The position numbers and the translations under genes are program-made. A DNA stretch of 64,000 nt from an uncultured Shewanella sp. (GTDB lineage: Bacteria > Pseudomonadota > Gammaproteobacteria > Enterobacterales > Shewanellaceae): NCBI RefSeq assembly GCF_947501225.1, contig NZ_CANMUW010000005.1, forward strand, positions 248,001 through 312,000, written 5' to 3'. The number at the start of each line of letters is the position of its first letter. The stretch's first letter is position 1. Positions 38,505 to 48,167 of the stretch are shown piece by piece. Below the pieces are notes generated by a model. It saw only the letters and a program-made list of their open reading frames with translations. It ran no database searches and was not told where the DNA came from.

Positions 38505-38824
38505 GGGGCAAACAATCTACAGACAACAAACCTTCCCTAATAAATACAAGTTACTAGACTCTAAGCTGAAGGTACATATGTAACCACCTTTAATCTTAAA
38601 ACTGCTATAAGAATCCTATACCTGCCAAAAATATGAGCCGACACTCAATTTAAACCGAAACCCAAAACGGGAGGCGCATCACACAGTCGCCAGCTTGAGG
38701 TTAGTTAATCTACCGAAATGGTTAGAGCTAACAGGATGCCTGACAGAAAATGACAGCTTAACTTGTACCGTTAACGGTTATTAGTGTACAACTCAAATAT
38801 CAGTCGCTATTTTTTGAATTAACG
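38505..38824. other. Divergent intergenic region with palindromes
   Basis: About 320 bases between the PotD-like gene (leftward) and the phospholipase A2-like gene (rightward), which should hold both promoters. Near the right side is a nested palindrome (38763-38791). Confidence 0.5.
38763..38791. promoter_or_regulatory. Possible operator palindrome
   Basis: The outer arms TTGTAC (38763-38768) and GTACAA (38786-38791) flank the perfect palindrome CCGTTAACGG (38768-38777). It lies 34 bases upstream of the phospholipase A2-like start. It may bind a dimeric regulator; no match to a known operator is claimed. Confidence 0.25.
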
Positions 38825-39313
38825 ATGAGATTTTCAGGACTTATAATAAAACGCCCCGCTCACAAACTCTTATCCGGCTTCACTCTACTCTTGTGTATGA
38901 TTATCACCCCCTGTCTCCATGGTGATGAACTCAAGCCTTTTACCAGTGACGGCTGCAGCATGTTCCCGGATGGGAGCTTATATGACAATACCCTATGGCT
39001 AAGTTGCTGTATGGCCCACGATCTGGCCTATTGGCAGGGAGGTAGCTATGAACAGCGCCTAGCGGCAGATATTGAGTTAAAGCTGTGCGTCACCCGCCTG
39101 GGAGAACCCGTATTAGGCAAACTGATGCTGGCGGGAGTACGTCTTGGAGGCTCTCCCTACCTCCCCTCTACATTTCGTTGGGGATACGGCTGGAGCTTTC
39201 CACGCAGTTATGCCCCACTTTCTCAGGCCGAGTTAGTCATGGTACGAAACCAGATGCTGCAACAAGGGTTAACGCCACCATCATTAACCGGCAAGCCTGA
39301 TCTTAATCAATGA
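38825..39313 (+). CDS. Small secreted phospholipase A2-like protein
   Basis: A 162-residue protein with a signal peptide (LLSGFTLLLCMIITPCLHG) and the segment LSCCMAHDLAYWQGGS. This resembles the Cys-Cys-x-x-His-Asp catalytic motif of secreted phospholipase A2, where His and Asp form the catalytic pair. DGCSMFPDGS precedes it. Other cysteines could form disulfides. Secretion and the motif suggest a lipid-acting enzyme or a structural relative, but activity is not proven by the motif alone. No clear Shine-Dalgarno is seen before the ATG. Confidence 0.65.
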   Translation: MRFSGLIIKRPAHKLLSGFTLLLCMIITPCLHGDELKPFTSDGCSMFPDGSLYDNTLWLSCCMAHDLAYWQGGSYEQRLAADIELKLCVTRLGEPVLGKLMLAGVRLGGSPYLPSTFRWGYGWSFPRSYAPLSQAELVMVRNQMLQQGLTPPSLTGKPDLNQ

Positions 39314-39481
39314 CTCTCAAATGAGTTCTCCGTATGGTGTATCTCAAATCGAACATGTTGCCAGGTGATTTAACACCCAATGCTCTACTCACTAATTTTG
39401 CGGCAGCTTCAATATCTAAACAACAAGTTGAAAAAATTTAAATAAGAACTTAAACAATAACTTAAACAACGGATATATTTA

Positions 39482-40768
39482 ATGGCACCAATCATTTGTA
39501 AGAGTGCGCTAGAAGCAGTTTCCCTGATCCAGGATGGGGAAATTCTCTGGACCCATTCCATGGGAGCGACTCCCAGATTACTGCTTAACGCCCTGGCCCA
39601 GCACGCACTGACGAAAAAAGATCTCACTCTGCTTCAACTCCATACCGAATGCGCCGAATCCCTTAGCGACGAGAAACTCAAGGGTCACTTGCGCCACCGC
39701 TGTTTCTTCGGCGGGCTACCAACACGTCTGCTACTGCAACAGGGGGACGCCGACTATGTCCCCATCTTTCTCTCCGAAGTCCCTAAGCTGTTTCGATCGG
39801 GCGAACAGAAGATAGACACGGCTATCGTTCAGGTATCGCCCCCGGATAAACACGGGATCTGCTCCTTAGGGATCTCGGTGGAAGCAACACTTGCAGCCTG
39901 TCAGATGGCAGGCAAGATCATCGCGCATATAAACCCACAGATGCCCCGTACTCACGGCGACGGCTTCATCCATTACAATAAGTTTGCCGCAGTCTATGAG
40001 GCCAGTGCCCCTCTGCCTCAACACCCACTCGCTGCAAGCGACGAGACCAGCCTGGCAATCGGTAATAACGTCGCACAGCTTGTCAGAGACGGTGATTGTC
40101 TTCAGATGGGCATTGGCGCAATCCCGGATGCGGTACTCAGCTGCCTTAAGGGCCATAAAGATCTGGGGATCCACACCGAGCTGTTTTCCGACGGTGTACT
40201 TAATCTGGTTGAAAGCGGCGTGATCAACAACAGTAAAAAGCTGGTTCACAGGGGGAAACTGGTTACCGGGTTTGCACTCGGAAGTCAGCGCCTCTATGAC
40301 TATGTGGACGATAACCCTTCGGTCATATTTATGGATATCGAACAGGTTAATGACACCTCGATCATCAGAAAAAACCCCAATGTAATGGCCATCAACTCTG
40401 CACTTCAGGTCGATATTTCAGGTCAGATCTGTGCCGACTCCCTGGGCACCCGTATCTATTCAGGTGTAGGCGGGCAGATGGATTTCATCCGAGGTGCCGG
40501 TTTATCTGAGGGAGGACGTTCGGTTATAGCACTGCCAAGTACTGCCGCCGGCGGTAAGGTTTCACGGATTGCCACAGTGCTCTCACCCGGTGCAGGTGTT
40601 GTAACAACCCGCGCCCATGTCCACTATATTGTCACTGAATATGGTATTGCCAATCTACGCGGTCGTTCGCTGCGTGAAAGAGCCAGAGCACTTATAGACA
40701 TAGCCCATCCGGATTTCAGAGAACAGCTGTGTAGAGAGACCTTCGACATGTGGGGCTTGAGTGTATAG
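39482..40768 (+). CDS. Acetyl-CoA hydrolase/transferase family CoA-transferase
   Basis: A 428-residue protein of the family that includes 4-hydroxybutyrate CoA-transferase and acetate CoA-transferases. The C-terminal half has DSLGTRIYSGVGGQMDFIRGA and VTTRAHVHYIVTEYGIANLRG, both typical of the family. It moves CoA between carboxylic acids and acyl-CoAs; the substrate cannot be told from sequence. GGATATATTTA precedes the ATG. It is a single gene with no obvious operon partner. Confidence 0.85.
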   Translation: MAPIICKSALEAVSLIQDGEILWTHSMGATPRLLLNALAQHALTKKDLTLLQLHTECAESLSDEKLKGHLRHRCFFGGLPTRLLLQQGDADYVPIFLSEVPKLFRSGEQKIDTAIVQVSPPDKHGICSLGISVEATLAACQMAGKIIAHINPQMPRTHGDGFIHYNKFAAVYEASAPLPQHPLAASDETSLAIGNNVAQLVRDGDCLQMGIGAIPDAVLSCLKGHKDLGIHTELFSDGVLNLVESGVINNSKKLVHRGKLVTGFALGSQRLYDYVDDNPSVIFMDIEQVNDTSIIRKNPNVMAINSALQVDISGQICADSLGTRIYSGVGGQMDFIRGAGLSEGGRSVIALPSTAAGGKVSRIATVLSPGAGVVTTRAHVHYIVTEYGIANLRGRSLRERARALIDIAHPDFREQLCRETFDMWGLSV

Positions 40769-40792
40769 CACTCAATTTTACTCGGCTGGATT

Positions 40793-40820
40793 TAGCCAGA
40801 TGTCATGAGGCACCTGGCTA
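40793..40820 (+). terminator. Possible terminator of the CoA-transferase gene
   Basis: A hairpin with arms TAGCCAGATG (40793-40802) and CACCTGGCTA (40811-40820), one mismatch, loop of 8 bases. It stands 25 bases after the stop codon and is followed by a weakly T-rich stretch. Confidence 0.35.
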
Positions 40821-40863
40821 TTCCAACCTTTGATGGGAGCGGCCTCCCGCAATGGCAGGCCTA

Positions 40864-41229
40864 TTAAGGCGCGACGCCGTAAGCCGTGGCACTGACTAAG
40901 ATACATTGCACCGAATAACCGACCTCCAGCCATAACTTGTCATCAATGGAGACATCGGACAAAAACAGCGTTCCCGCCCTTTGCTTTTTCGCATCTTCTA
41001 TTGCGGCCTTTGTCGATGTAGACTCACCTTGGGGGATGAAGTAAAGCGCAGCCGTTTGGCAACTCCTTCCCTCCACCGGCCCGAGATTTGTCAGGCCACG
41101 CTCCTCTAATCCATCGTTTGCTACAAATGTTTGCGTCACGAACGACCCATGGTTGGCTAAGTTGCAACCGCTTAACAACAGCAGCGAAAACGGCAATAAT
41201 GAGCTTAGTGCTAAATGACGTAGATTCAA
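40864..41229 (-). CDS. TRL-like small lipoprotein
   Basis: A 121-residue lipoprotein with the lipobox LLSGC. The C-terminal part, GRSCQTAALYFIPQG followed by an Ala/Lys helix and ending CILVSATAYGV, resembles TRL-like family proteins of proteobacteria, whose function is unknown. The start is TTG at 41229, directly after GGAGG at a good distance; the open frame extends upstream without a site. Convergent with the CoA-transferase gene. Confidence 0.6.
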   Translation of the reverse strand: MNLRHLALSSLLPFSLLLLSGCNLANHGSFVTQTFVANDGLEERGLTNLGPVEGRSCQTAALYFIPQGESTSTKAAIEDAKKQRAGTLFLSDVSIDDKLWLEVGYSVQCILVSATAYGVAP

Positions 41230-41382
41230 AGCGTAGCCTCCGGCATATTTTGCCTGAAAATTAATAGAACAGTGACCGTACTGCAATATACTGACTCGAT
41301 GTTCAGTCTTGTCGAAGCTAAGTTAAAAGGCAACAAAAACATCCCTCTTCAGAGTATGGCGAATAAGCCTGACGAAAAATTC

Positions 41383-42303
41383 TTATTGTCTCTTTAAGAT
41401 ATAATCCAAGCCACCTGTTATTGCTGCAACTTGGGCACAGATACAGTTTTCATCATCCACCTTAGGGCTATCAGGGTAAACTTCGGTAGTTGTTGCATAA
41501 GCTGCGTCACTGAAACCAATACATAAGCCCAGTGATTTGGTCGCATAATTTACAACGCCATGCTGGGCAAGTTTTACACCAATGAGTTTGCCCTCGTCAT
41601 CCGGCGGCGCAATATGGGTCACAGCCTCGACCCCCTCAATAATAGCGCTTTGAAACTCAACGACCGGATTCTCGGTATCGCCGACAAGGTAGAAGCCATC
41701 AGGAATATTCCAGTTACTGTGCACACCACCATCGCGGGCGGCCAACGCAGGCCTGAATTCACTGTTGTCAGTATCTGTGGTTTCATGCAGGTCGATATGC
41801 GCCAAGATCTTAAGATCGAGTGCTGCAATATACCGCATCAGAGCTGCTGATTCTTCACAGGTGCTTCCTTCATAAAAGGAGCGGTTCGGATCCACAGCGT
41901 TGGGATTCCAGCGATTAATAGTTTCGTACCCCCAGGGGCTGAGACATGGTGCTACGATGACATTAAACAGGGCGCTATAGGCTTCGGCTTTCGTTTCAAG
42001 GAATCGAATAGCCCCCTGAACACCACTGGTTTCATAACCATGCACCCCACCTGTGATCAATACCGTCGACTTGTTACTATCCCATTGACGGGTTCTGACA
42101 ACATACAGTGGATATCTGGCCACATCATAGGAGAGTTCACCGTATTGGACAACATCGAAACGCTCCTTCAGTGGCTCAAGCTTTGCCTGCACCTCTGTTT
42201 TATATGACCGCTTGATCTCTTGTCGAGCGAGCCACTGCTGTTTCTCTGCTTCTCCCCATCTTTGACCCGAAATACCTATTGGATAACTTTCTAACTGTTT
42301 CAT
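41383..42303 (-). CDS. M14-type zinc carboxypeptidase / aspartoacylase-like protein
   Basis: A 306-residue enzyme of the M14/succinylglutamate desuccinylase superfamily. The zinc-binding motif is GGVHGYETSG (His and Glu), followed much later by the third ligand His in HIDLHETTD. VDPNRSF is also typical. It lacks a signal peptide, so it probably acts in the cytoplasm on a peptide or acylated amino acid. The substrate is not predictable. ATG at 42303 with AAAGGC upstream. Confidence 0.78.
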   Translation of the reverse strand: MKQLESYPIGISGQRWGEAEKQQWLARQEIKRSYKTEVQAKLEPLKERFDVVQYGELSYDVARYPLYVVRTRQWDSNKSTVLITGGVHGYETSGVQGAIRFLETKAEAYSALFNVIVAPCLSPWGYETINRWNPNAVDPNRSFYEGSTCEESAALMRYIAALDLKILAHIDLHETTDTDNSEFRPALAARDGGVHSNWNIPDGFYLVGDTENPVVEFQSAIIEGVEAVTHIAPPDDEGKLIGVKLAQHGVVNYATKSLGLCIGFSDAAYATTTEVYPDSPKVDDENCICAQVAAITGGLDYILKRQ

Positions 42304-42337
42304 ATTTTGCCTTTATTATAGAAGTCGAATTAAATCT

Positions 42338-42967
42338 CTAGTCTGCCAGATAAACGCCACAGCCGGGAGCGAGTTGATCTGAGGCCCTCGAAAATCGGTT
42401 TATCAGGTAGGTCACATACCCTTTGCCGCTAAAATCCAGCTCAAAGGTTTCTGTGTACTGATCTTTTTCCGTGGATGATAAAGTCAAACGAGCCGAAAAG
42501 TTGGGAGGAAGATTGTCCCCCTCTACCAACTCAAAAACCCAGGAGCGGTTAGCCACAGATGTCGCCAAGTCGAGAGCATAGTGAGCAATAAAGCCTTCGT
42601 TATCATACTCACTCAGTGAGAGCACAGTCCCCTCTTCGGTGAGTGAGAACAGAGAGTGAGACAGATGCGTCTCCCCGGCCGGGTTACTTTCCTGCTTAGG
42701 ATAGACAGAACGACCGTCTCTGCAGATAGCTTTCCCATCTAAGATAGAGGCAAAGCGTTTTTCAGCCTCTGAGGTTCCCCACTTTCCCTCACCGACACCT
42801 CGCCACAGGCCTTTCAGCTCGTTAAGCCCTGAATAGGCATCTAGAGCCGATCCGCATAACACGACATTCTTGCGCTCAAGGGGTGACTTTGTCCCCTGGC
42901 CACCATGAACAGTTGAACTAACAGCCATTAAGAAAAACATGACAAAAATAGCGCTAACGTGATGCAT
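42338..42967 (-). CDS. Secreted protein of unknown function
   Basis: A 209-residue protein with a signal peptide (SAIFVMFFLMAVSSTVHGG). Four cysteines in the mature part (VLCGSA, AICRDG, PGCGVY and one in the signal region) could form disulfides. No known family is recognised. The ATG at 42967 has AAGGGG upstream. It lies about 35 bases upstream of the M14 gene and may be in one operon with it. Confidence 0.65.
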   Translation of the reverse strand: MHHVSAIFVMFFLMAVSSTVHGGQGTKSPLERKNVVLCGSALDAYSGLNELKGLWRGVGEGKWGTSEAEKRFASILDGKAICRDGRSVYPKQESNPAGETHLSHSLFSLTEEGTVLSLSEYDNEGFIAHYALDLATSVANRSWVFELVEGDNLPPNFSARLTLSSTEKDQYTETFELDFSGKGYVTYLINRFSRASDQLAPGCGVYLAD

Positions 42968-43039
42968 GCTTAACCCCTTAGCGGTAGCAATTGCTTTGTA
43001 TCGGCCACAAGACATGAGCAGAAGAGAAAATAAAAGTAA

Positions 43040-43546
43040 TCAGTATACGGCAATGATCTCAAACTCCTTGCGATTACCTGCGATATTTATGACCACTATA
43101 TCATCCGGCATACGTCCCAACAGGGCTCGCCCCAATGGGGAATATGGCGTGACAATCATTATCTCCTTCCCATCGAGTGAGGCCGTGGTTTCTGAAGATA
43201 TGGAGAGTTTTACACCACCTGCACCTGGGCCGAGAAACAGAACCTGTTCAGTACCGCACTCATCCATGATGACGACCAAAGCTGTCAGCCCTATCGGTGT
43301 ATTTCTGTCAAAACAGCGTATCGTCAGCGCCGCAAAATCACTAATATCTTTCGCACATTGGGCTACTCTTTGTGTTTGTCCGTGTGCCAGGTAAGATGCT
43401 TCCAGACCAAAAGTTTCATACTTACTCTTTGCCACTGTTTCGCTATGAGTCGCCGTTTCATGAGCTTGATTGGCGGCCTTAACGGCAGAAAGCTTGATGG
43501 CGTCGAGTCGTTTAAGTATTGCTTCGAGTATTACTCTTTTATTCAT
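43040..43546 (-). CDS. GreA/GreB-family C-terminal-domain protein
   Basis: A 168-residue protein. The C-terminal half is a GreA/GreB-type domain with VTPYSPLGRALLGRMPDDIV, which is diagnostic. The N-terminal half is a long helical segment with Ala-rich heptads but not an evident GreA coiled-coil. It may bind RNA polymerase and modulate transcript cleavage or act as a Rnk-like regulator. Annotation beyond the family level is not possible by eye. Confidence 0.75.
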   Translation of the reverse strand: MNKRVILEAILKRLDAIKLSAVKAANQAHETATHSETVAKSKYETFGLEASYLAHGQTQRVAQCAKDISDFAALTIRCFDRNTPIGLTALVVIMDECGTEQVLFLGPGAGGVKLSISSETTASLDGKEIMIVTPYSPLGRALLGRMPDDIVVINIAGNRKEFEIIAVY

Positions 43547-43692
43547 CTTGCGCTTGTAGACAGCTGATTAAAAAGGATTAGCATGCAGTTGAGAGAAATT
43601 GAGTACGCACACATTTCGCTGTATTCGCTCATCAAAGGGCACTCCATATATTGGGGACTCTTGTTGAGTGAGTCTTTAATGAGACAGTAACA

Positions 43693-43718
43693 AAAATGGA
43701 GCCATTGGGCTCCATTTT
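43693..43718 (-). terminator. Rho-independent terminator of roxA
   Basis: Arms AAAATGGAGCC (43693-43703) and GGCTCCATTTT (43708-43718) with a 4-base loop. On the minus strand it directly follows the roxA stop codon and ends in a T run (TTTTTGTT). Confidence 0.75.
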
Positions 43719-43727
43719 ACTGACTAT

Positions 43728-44870
43728 TTATTCCTCTTCGAAATACCAGTATCCACTGTTGACCCAGCTTGTTAACAGCTCAATAAACTCTGGAGTTGCT
43801 AACCATGGGGTTAAACTTGATAAACTGAGCGTCTGACTATCAGATAACAGAGGAATAACGGCCGAAATTTCAGGAGCCAGATTAATCTGTTCACCATTGA
43901 TATAGAACACGCCCTGAGAAACCGTGGAGTCGAAATAGAGCACCCTCAGCCCCCCCAGGCGCGTTAAAGCCTGCCCGTTAAGCAACTCGATAATATCTTG
44001 ACTCTCAAAACCGAGCGGCTCTTCGGGCAGGTCGAGCTCACATTTAGAGTTAGTCAGGTAACGACCTGAAAACTCACTGATCAACTTGTCATCGAGCGTC
44101 GCGAGTATCTGCGCCTTTATTCTGGCTTGATCAGATTCAGTCACACGACCACTGTGAGTGCTAACTTGGCGATCGGGATCTGCAATCTGCTCACAACCAA
44201 TTTCATTGTCGATAAGGTGATCGGCCAAAGCACTAACCATATCTTTGGCCGATGCAGTGCGATAACCCACCGAAAAACTCATCGATGCTTCCAGAGTAAC
44301 CCCCTCGTGGGGATAACCAGGTGGCAGATATAGGATATCACCGGGAAGCAGTTCGACATCAATAATTGGCTCAAACGCTTCTGTGTGCAGTAACGCCGGG
44401 TGGGCCGAAAACTCTTTATGGGGTCCCCTGTCACCAACTTTCCAACGTCGACGACCTGAGCCCTGACAGATAAAGACATCATAGAGATCGATGTGGGGCC
44501 CAACACCTCCCCCCGGTGTGGCATAACTCGCCATCACATCATCGAAGCGCCAACGAGGGATAAAATCAAAACATTGAATCAGCTCCTCGGCTTGTGGTAA
44601 CCAATTGTTCAGAGCCTGAACCACTAAGGTCCAATCCGTCTCGCCGAGATGCTCATAGTCATCGAATGGCCCAAACTCGGCCTGCCACTCCCCTTCACTC
44701 TTAAATATACGCCTTGATTCGACAAGTTCATCACATGCAAGACCTGCCATCTCTTCTGGTGTAAGTAGATCCTGGAAGTTATTGAATCCTTGCCTAATAA
44801 CCAGCGGCTTCTTCTGCCAGTAATCTCTGATAAAGGTTTCCGGTGTTAGTTCACCAAGCTCAAGTTGCAT
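43728..44870 (-). CDS. roxA: Ribosomal protein L16 arginine hydroxylase RoxA (YcfD-like)
   Basis: A 380-residue JmjC-type 2-oxoglutarate oxygenase. E. coli RoxA/YcfD hydroxylates an arginine of ribosomal protein L16. The metal-binding motif is HIDLYDVFICQ (His-x-Asp) with the second histidine in PPGYPHEGVTLE, and GRRRWKVGDRG follows the first. The length is right for the family, and the C-terminal half has the winged-helix-like region. Next to it, in the other direction, is a second EF-G gene, so two translation genes share a divergent promoter region. Confidence 0.9.
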   Translation of the reverse strand: MQLELGELTPETFIRDYWQKKPLVIRQGFNNFQDLLTPEEMAGLACDELVESRRIFKSEGEWQAEFGPFDDYEHLGETDWTLVVQALNNWLPQAEELIQCFDFIPRWRFDDVMASYATPGGGVGPHIDLYDVFICQGSGRRRWKVGDRGPHKEFSAHPALLHTEAFEPIIDVELLPGDILYLPPGYPHEGVTLEASMSFSVGYRTASAKDMVSALADHLIDNEIGCEQIADPDRQVSTHSGRVTESDQARIKAQILATLDDKLISEFSGRYLTNSKCELDLPEEPLGFESQDIIELLNGQALTRLGGLRVLYFDSTVSQGVFYINGEQINLAPEISAVIPLLSDSQTLSLSSLTPWLATPEFIELLTSWVNSGYWYFEEE

Positions 44871-45236
44871 AGTTAATCAGCCAATAAATATTTTGCGTGA
44901 TGCTACCAATTTAATGACCGTGAAACCACTCGATAAAATCAGTCAATCGCAGGTCAGAGTCGATAAAAAAGCAATGACAGACGATTTAGTACTGAACAAA
45001 GCTCACATTTGGGAAAAATGATATAAGCATAAACAGGGCTTATAAAATTGTAGCGACTTCATCTGCAGCCCTTATACAGCAAGCATTTCAGGGAGATAAA
45101 AAAACCTCTCTACTGCTGTTAAATCGTGTTATTTAGCCAAAATTGAACGATTTTAATAAAAATCTATAAAACAATTCTAAAAGTATTGATATACTTCCCC
45201 CCGAATTTTAGAACGTAACTCCAATAGAGTAGAAAA
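44871..45236. other. Divergent intergenic region upstream of roxA and fusA2
   Basis: About 365 AT-rich bases between the two divergent genes. It must hold both promoters. A TATACT box at 45190-45195, about 40 bases before the fusA2 ATG, is a possible -10; no clear -35 is seen at the right distance. No small gene is evident. Confidence 0.4.
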
Positions 45237-47321
45237 ATGACTGATTTATCAAAGTACAGAAACATTGGTATCTTCGCTCACGTTGACGCGGGTAAGACCA
45301 CCACAACAGAGCGTATCCTTAAGCTAACCGGTAAGATCCATAAGATCGGTGAAGTTCATGATGGTGAATCTACAACTGACTTCATGGAACAGGAAGCTGA
45401 GCGTGGTATTACCATTCAGTCTGCTGCTGTAAGTTGTTTTTGGAACGATCACCGTTTTAACGTTATCGACACCCCTGGCCACGTTGACTTCACAGTTGAA
45501 GTTTACCGTTCTCTAAAAGTGCTTGATGGTGGTGTTGGTGTATTCTGTGGTTCTGGTGGTGTTGAGCCTCAGTCAGAGACTAACTGGCGTTATGCTAACG
45601 AATCAGAAGTTGCTCGTATCATCTTCGTAAACAAGTTAGACCGTATGGGTGCTGACTTCCTACGCGTTGTTAAGCAAACTAAAGACGTACTGGCTGCTAA
45701 CCCACTTGTTATGGTTTTACCAATCGGTATCGAAGACGAGTTCAGAGGTGTTGTTGACCTGCTTACCCGTAAGGCTTGGGTATGGGACGAGTCTGGACAA
45801 GCAGAAAACTACAAGATCGAAGATATCCCAGCGGATATGGTTGACCAGGTAGAAGAGTACCGTGAAATGCTAATCGAAACTGCTGTTGAGCAGGACGATG
45901 ACCTGATGGAAGCTTACATGGAAGGCGAAGAGCCATCTATGGAAGACATCAAGCGTTGTATCCGTCAGGGTACCCGCACAATGGCATTCTTCCCAACTTA
46001 CTGTGGTTCTGCTTTCAAGAACAAAGGTATGCAGCTTCTTCTTGACGCTGTTGTTGATTACCTACCAGCACCAACAGAAGTTGACCCTCAGCCTCTTACA
46101 GATGAAGAAGGTAACGAAACAGGCGAGCACGCTATCGTTGATGCAGAAGCTCCACTAAAAGCGCTTGCATTCAAGATTATGGATGACCGTTTCGGTGCCC
46201 TGACCTTCGTACGTATCTACTCTGGTCGCATCAAGAAGGGTGACACCATCCTTAACAGTGCAACCGGTAAGACTGAGCGTGTTGGCCGTATGGTTGAGAT
46301 GCAGGCAGACGAGCGTAACGAACTGGACTCAGCACAGGCTGGTGACATTATCGCTATCGTTGGTATGAAGAATGTTCAAACTGGTCACACTCTGTGTGAT
46401 GTTAAGCACCCTTGTACCCTTGAAGCTATGGTATTCCCAGAGCCAGTTATCTCTATCGCTGTTGCACCTAAAGATAAGGGCGGCAGTGAGAAGATGGGTA
46501 TCGCTATCGGTAAGATGATTGCAGAAGATCCATCATTCCGCGTAGAGACTGATGAAGATTCAGGCGAAACCATCCTTAAAGGTATGGGTGAACTTCACCT
46601 GGACATCAAGGTAGACATCCTTAAGCGTACTTACGGTGTTGACCTGATTGTTGGTGAGCCTCAAGTTGCTTACCGTGAAACTATCACTCAGATCACTGAA
46701 GATAGCTACACTCACAAGAAGCAGTCTGGTGGTTCTGGTCAGTTCGGTAAGATCGACTACGTTATCCGTCCTGGTGAGCAAAACTCAGGCTTCACCTTCA
46801 GCTCTTCTGTTGTTGGTGGTAACGTACCTAAGGAATTCTGGCCTGCAGTTGAGAAAGGTTTCGCAAGCATGATGGAAACCGGTACTGTTGCTGGCTTCCC
46901 TGTGTTAGACGTTGAGTTTGAACTGACAGATGGTGCGTTCCACGCAGTGGATTCATCAGCTATCGCGTTCGAAATCGCTGCTAAAGGTGCTTTCCGTCAA
47001 TCTATGCCAAAAGCCGGCGCACAGCTTCTTGAGCCTGTGATGAAGGTTGATGTATTCAGCCCAGAAGATAACGTTGGTGACGTGATCGGTGACCTTAACC
47101 GTCGTCGTGGTATGATCAAAGATCAACAAGCTGGTGTTACCGGCGTACGTATCAAGGGTGATGTACCTCTTTCAGAAATGTTTGGTTACATCGGTTCACT
47201 ACGTACAATGACATCTGGTCGTGGTCAGTTCTCTATGGAGTTCTCACACTACAGCCCATGTCCAAACAGCGTTGCTGAAAAAGTTATCGCTGAAGTTAAA
47301 GAAAGAAACGCTAAGAAGTAA
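45237..47321 (+). CDS. fusA: Elongation factor G, second copy (EF-G2 type)
   Basis: A 694-residue translational GTPase that moves the ribosome along mRNA. GTPase motifs are intact: [29 protein letters not shown]. The N terminus [19 protein letters not shown] matches the second EF-G of vibrios and shewanellas rather than the str-operon fusA, and it is not next to rpsL/rpsG/tuf here. The codon choice looks biased towards highly expressed codons. AGAGTAGAAAA precedes the ATG. A strong terminator follows. Confidence 0.93.
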   Translation: MTDLSKYRNIGIFAHVDAGKTTTTERILKLTGKIHKIGEVHDGESTTDFMEQEAERGITIQSAAVSCFWNDHRFNVIDTPGHVDFTVEVYRSLKVLDGGVGVFCGSGGVEPQSETNWRYANESEVARIIFVNKLDRMGADFLRVVKQTKDVLAANPLVMVLPIGIEDEFRGVVDLLTRKAWVWDESGQAENYKIEDIPADMVDQVEEYREMLIETAVEQDDDLMEAYMEGEEPSMEDIKRCIRQGTRTMAFFPTYCGSAFKNKGMQLLLDAVVDYLPAPTEVDPQPLTDEEGNETGEHAIVDAEAPLKALAFKIMDDRFGALTFVRIYSGRIKKGDTILNSATGKTERVGRMVEMQADERNELDSAQAGDIIAIVGMKNVQTGHTLCDVKHPCTLEAMVFPEPVISIAVAPKDKGGSEKMGIAIGKMIAEDPSFRVETDEDSGETILKGMGELHLDIKVDILKRTYGVDLIVGEPQVAYRETITQITEDSYTHKKQSGGSGQFGKIDYVIRPGEQNSGFTFSSSVVGGNVPKEFWPAVEKGFASMMETGTVAGFPVLDVEFELTDGAFHAVDSSAIAFEIAAKGAFRQSMPKAGAQLLEPVMKVDVFSPEDNVGDVIGDLNRRRGMIKDQQAGVTGVRIKGDVPLSEMFGYIGSLRTMTSGRGQFSMEFSHYSPCPNSVAEKVIAEVKERNAKK

Positions 47322-47350
47322 TATTACTTTTTAACTACTTTCTTAACATA

Positions 47351-47380
47351 AAAAGCCCGCGACTCACCTCGCGGGCTTTT
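47351..47380 (+). terminator. Rho-independent terminator of fusA2
   Basis: A near-perfect hairpin: AAAAGCCCGCGA (47351-47362), loop CTCACC, TCGCGGGCTTTT (47369-47380), ending in a T run. It lies 30 bases after the fusA2 stop codon. Confidence 0.9.
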
Positions 47381-47403
47381 GTGTATTAAGCCGTTATGCA
47401 GAT

Positions 47404-48090
47404 ATGGGGATAGGTAAACACCACCTCCTGCTTTCAAACTTTCACAAAAGGCCTATCAGACAGATGAGAAATCGCCCTGCAAATTCAGTTATCGTCCTCG
47501 ATTTTGAGACCACCGGCTTATCACCCAATCAAGGTGATCGAGCCATAGAGATAGGTGCGGTAAAGATAACCGACGGTCAGGTGGTTGACAGATTTCAGCA
47601 ACTGATGAATCCCGGCTTCAGGATCAGTAGCTTTATAGAAGGTTACACAGGCATCACCAATACCATGTTGAGCTCGGCGGCCCCAGCCCGGGAGGTGATG
47701 CAACAATTTGCAGATTTTATTGCTGATGACAATCTTGTCGCTCACAACGCATCATTCGATAAACGCTTCCTCGATGCTGAGCTCGCCATGATTGACCGAG
47801 ATTATGGCGGCCAGTTTGCCTGCTCTATGCTCATAGCAAGACGCCTCTATCAGGAGGCACCAAATCATAAGTTAGGTGGGTTAGTCGAATATAAACAGAT
47901 CGACAATGATGGCGTATTTCACCGAGCCCTCGCCGACTCGGAAGTCACAGCCAGGCTGTGGCTGAAAATGCTTGAAGAGATAGAGAGAGATTACCGGATC
48001 CCAGCCCCAAGCTTTAGCCTGATGCAACAAATATCGAAAAAACCAAAGTCTGCCGTCCACGCCTTCTTAACTACGACCAATCGACGCTAG
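47404..48090 (+). CDS. DnaQ-like 3'-5' exonuclease
   Basis: A 228-residue DEDDh exonuclease related to the epsilon subunit of DNA polymerase III. Exo I: VIVLDFETTGLSP; Exo II: LVAHNASFDKRFL; Exo III: HRALADSEVTARL, with the catalytic His before Asp. It lacks the polymerase-binding region, so it may act in repair or RNA/DNA turnover. The start is unsure: ATG at 47404 or 47464, neither with a good ribosome-binding site. Confidence 0.8.
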   Translation: MGIGKHHLLLSNFHKRPIRQMRNRPANSVIVLDFETTGLSPNQGDRAIEIGAVKITDGQVVDRFQQLMNPGFRISSFIEGYTGITNTMLSSAAPAREVMQQFADFIADDNLVAHNASFDKRFLDAELAMIDRDYGGQFACSMLIARRLYQEAPNHKLGGLVEYKQIDNDGVFHRALADSEVTARLWLKMLEEIERDYRIPAPSFSLMQQISKKPKSAVHAFLTTTNRR

Positions 48091-48167
48091 TTAACCTGGT
48101 AACCATTACGATGGCTGTGCCCTATCGTCACAGCCATTACATAAATTCAAACGACCTGACACTGACG

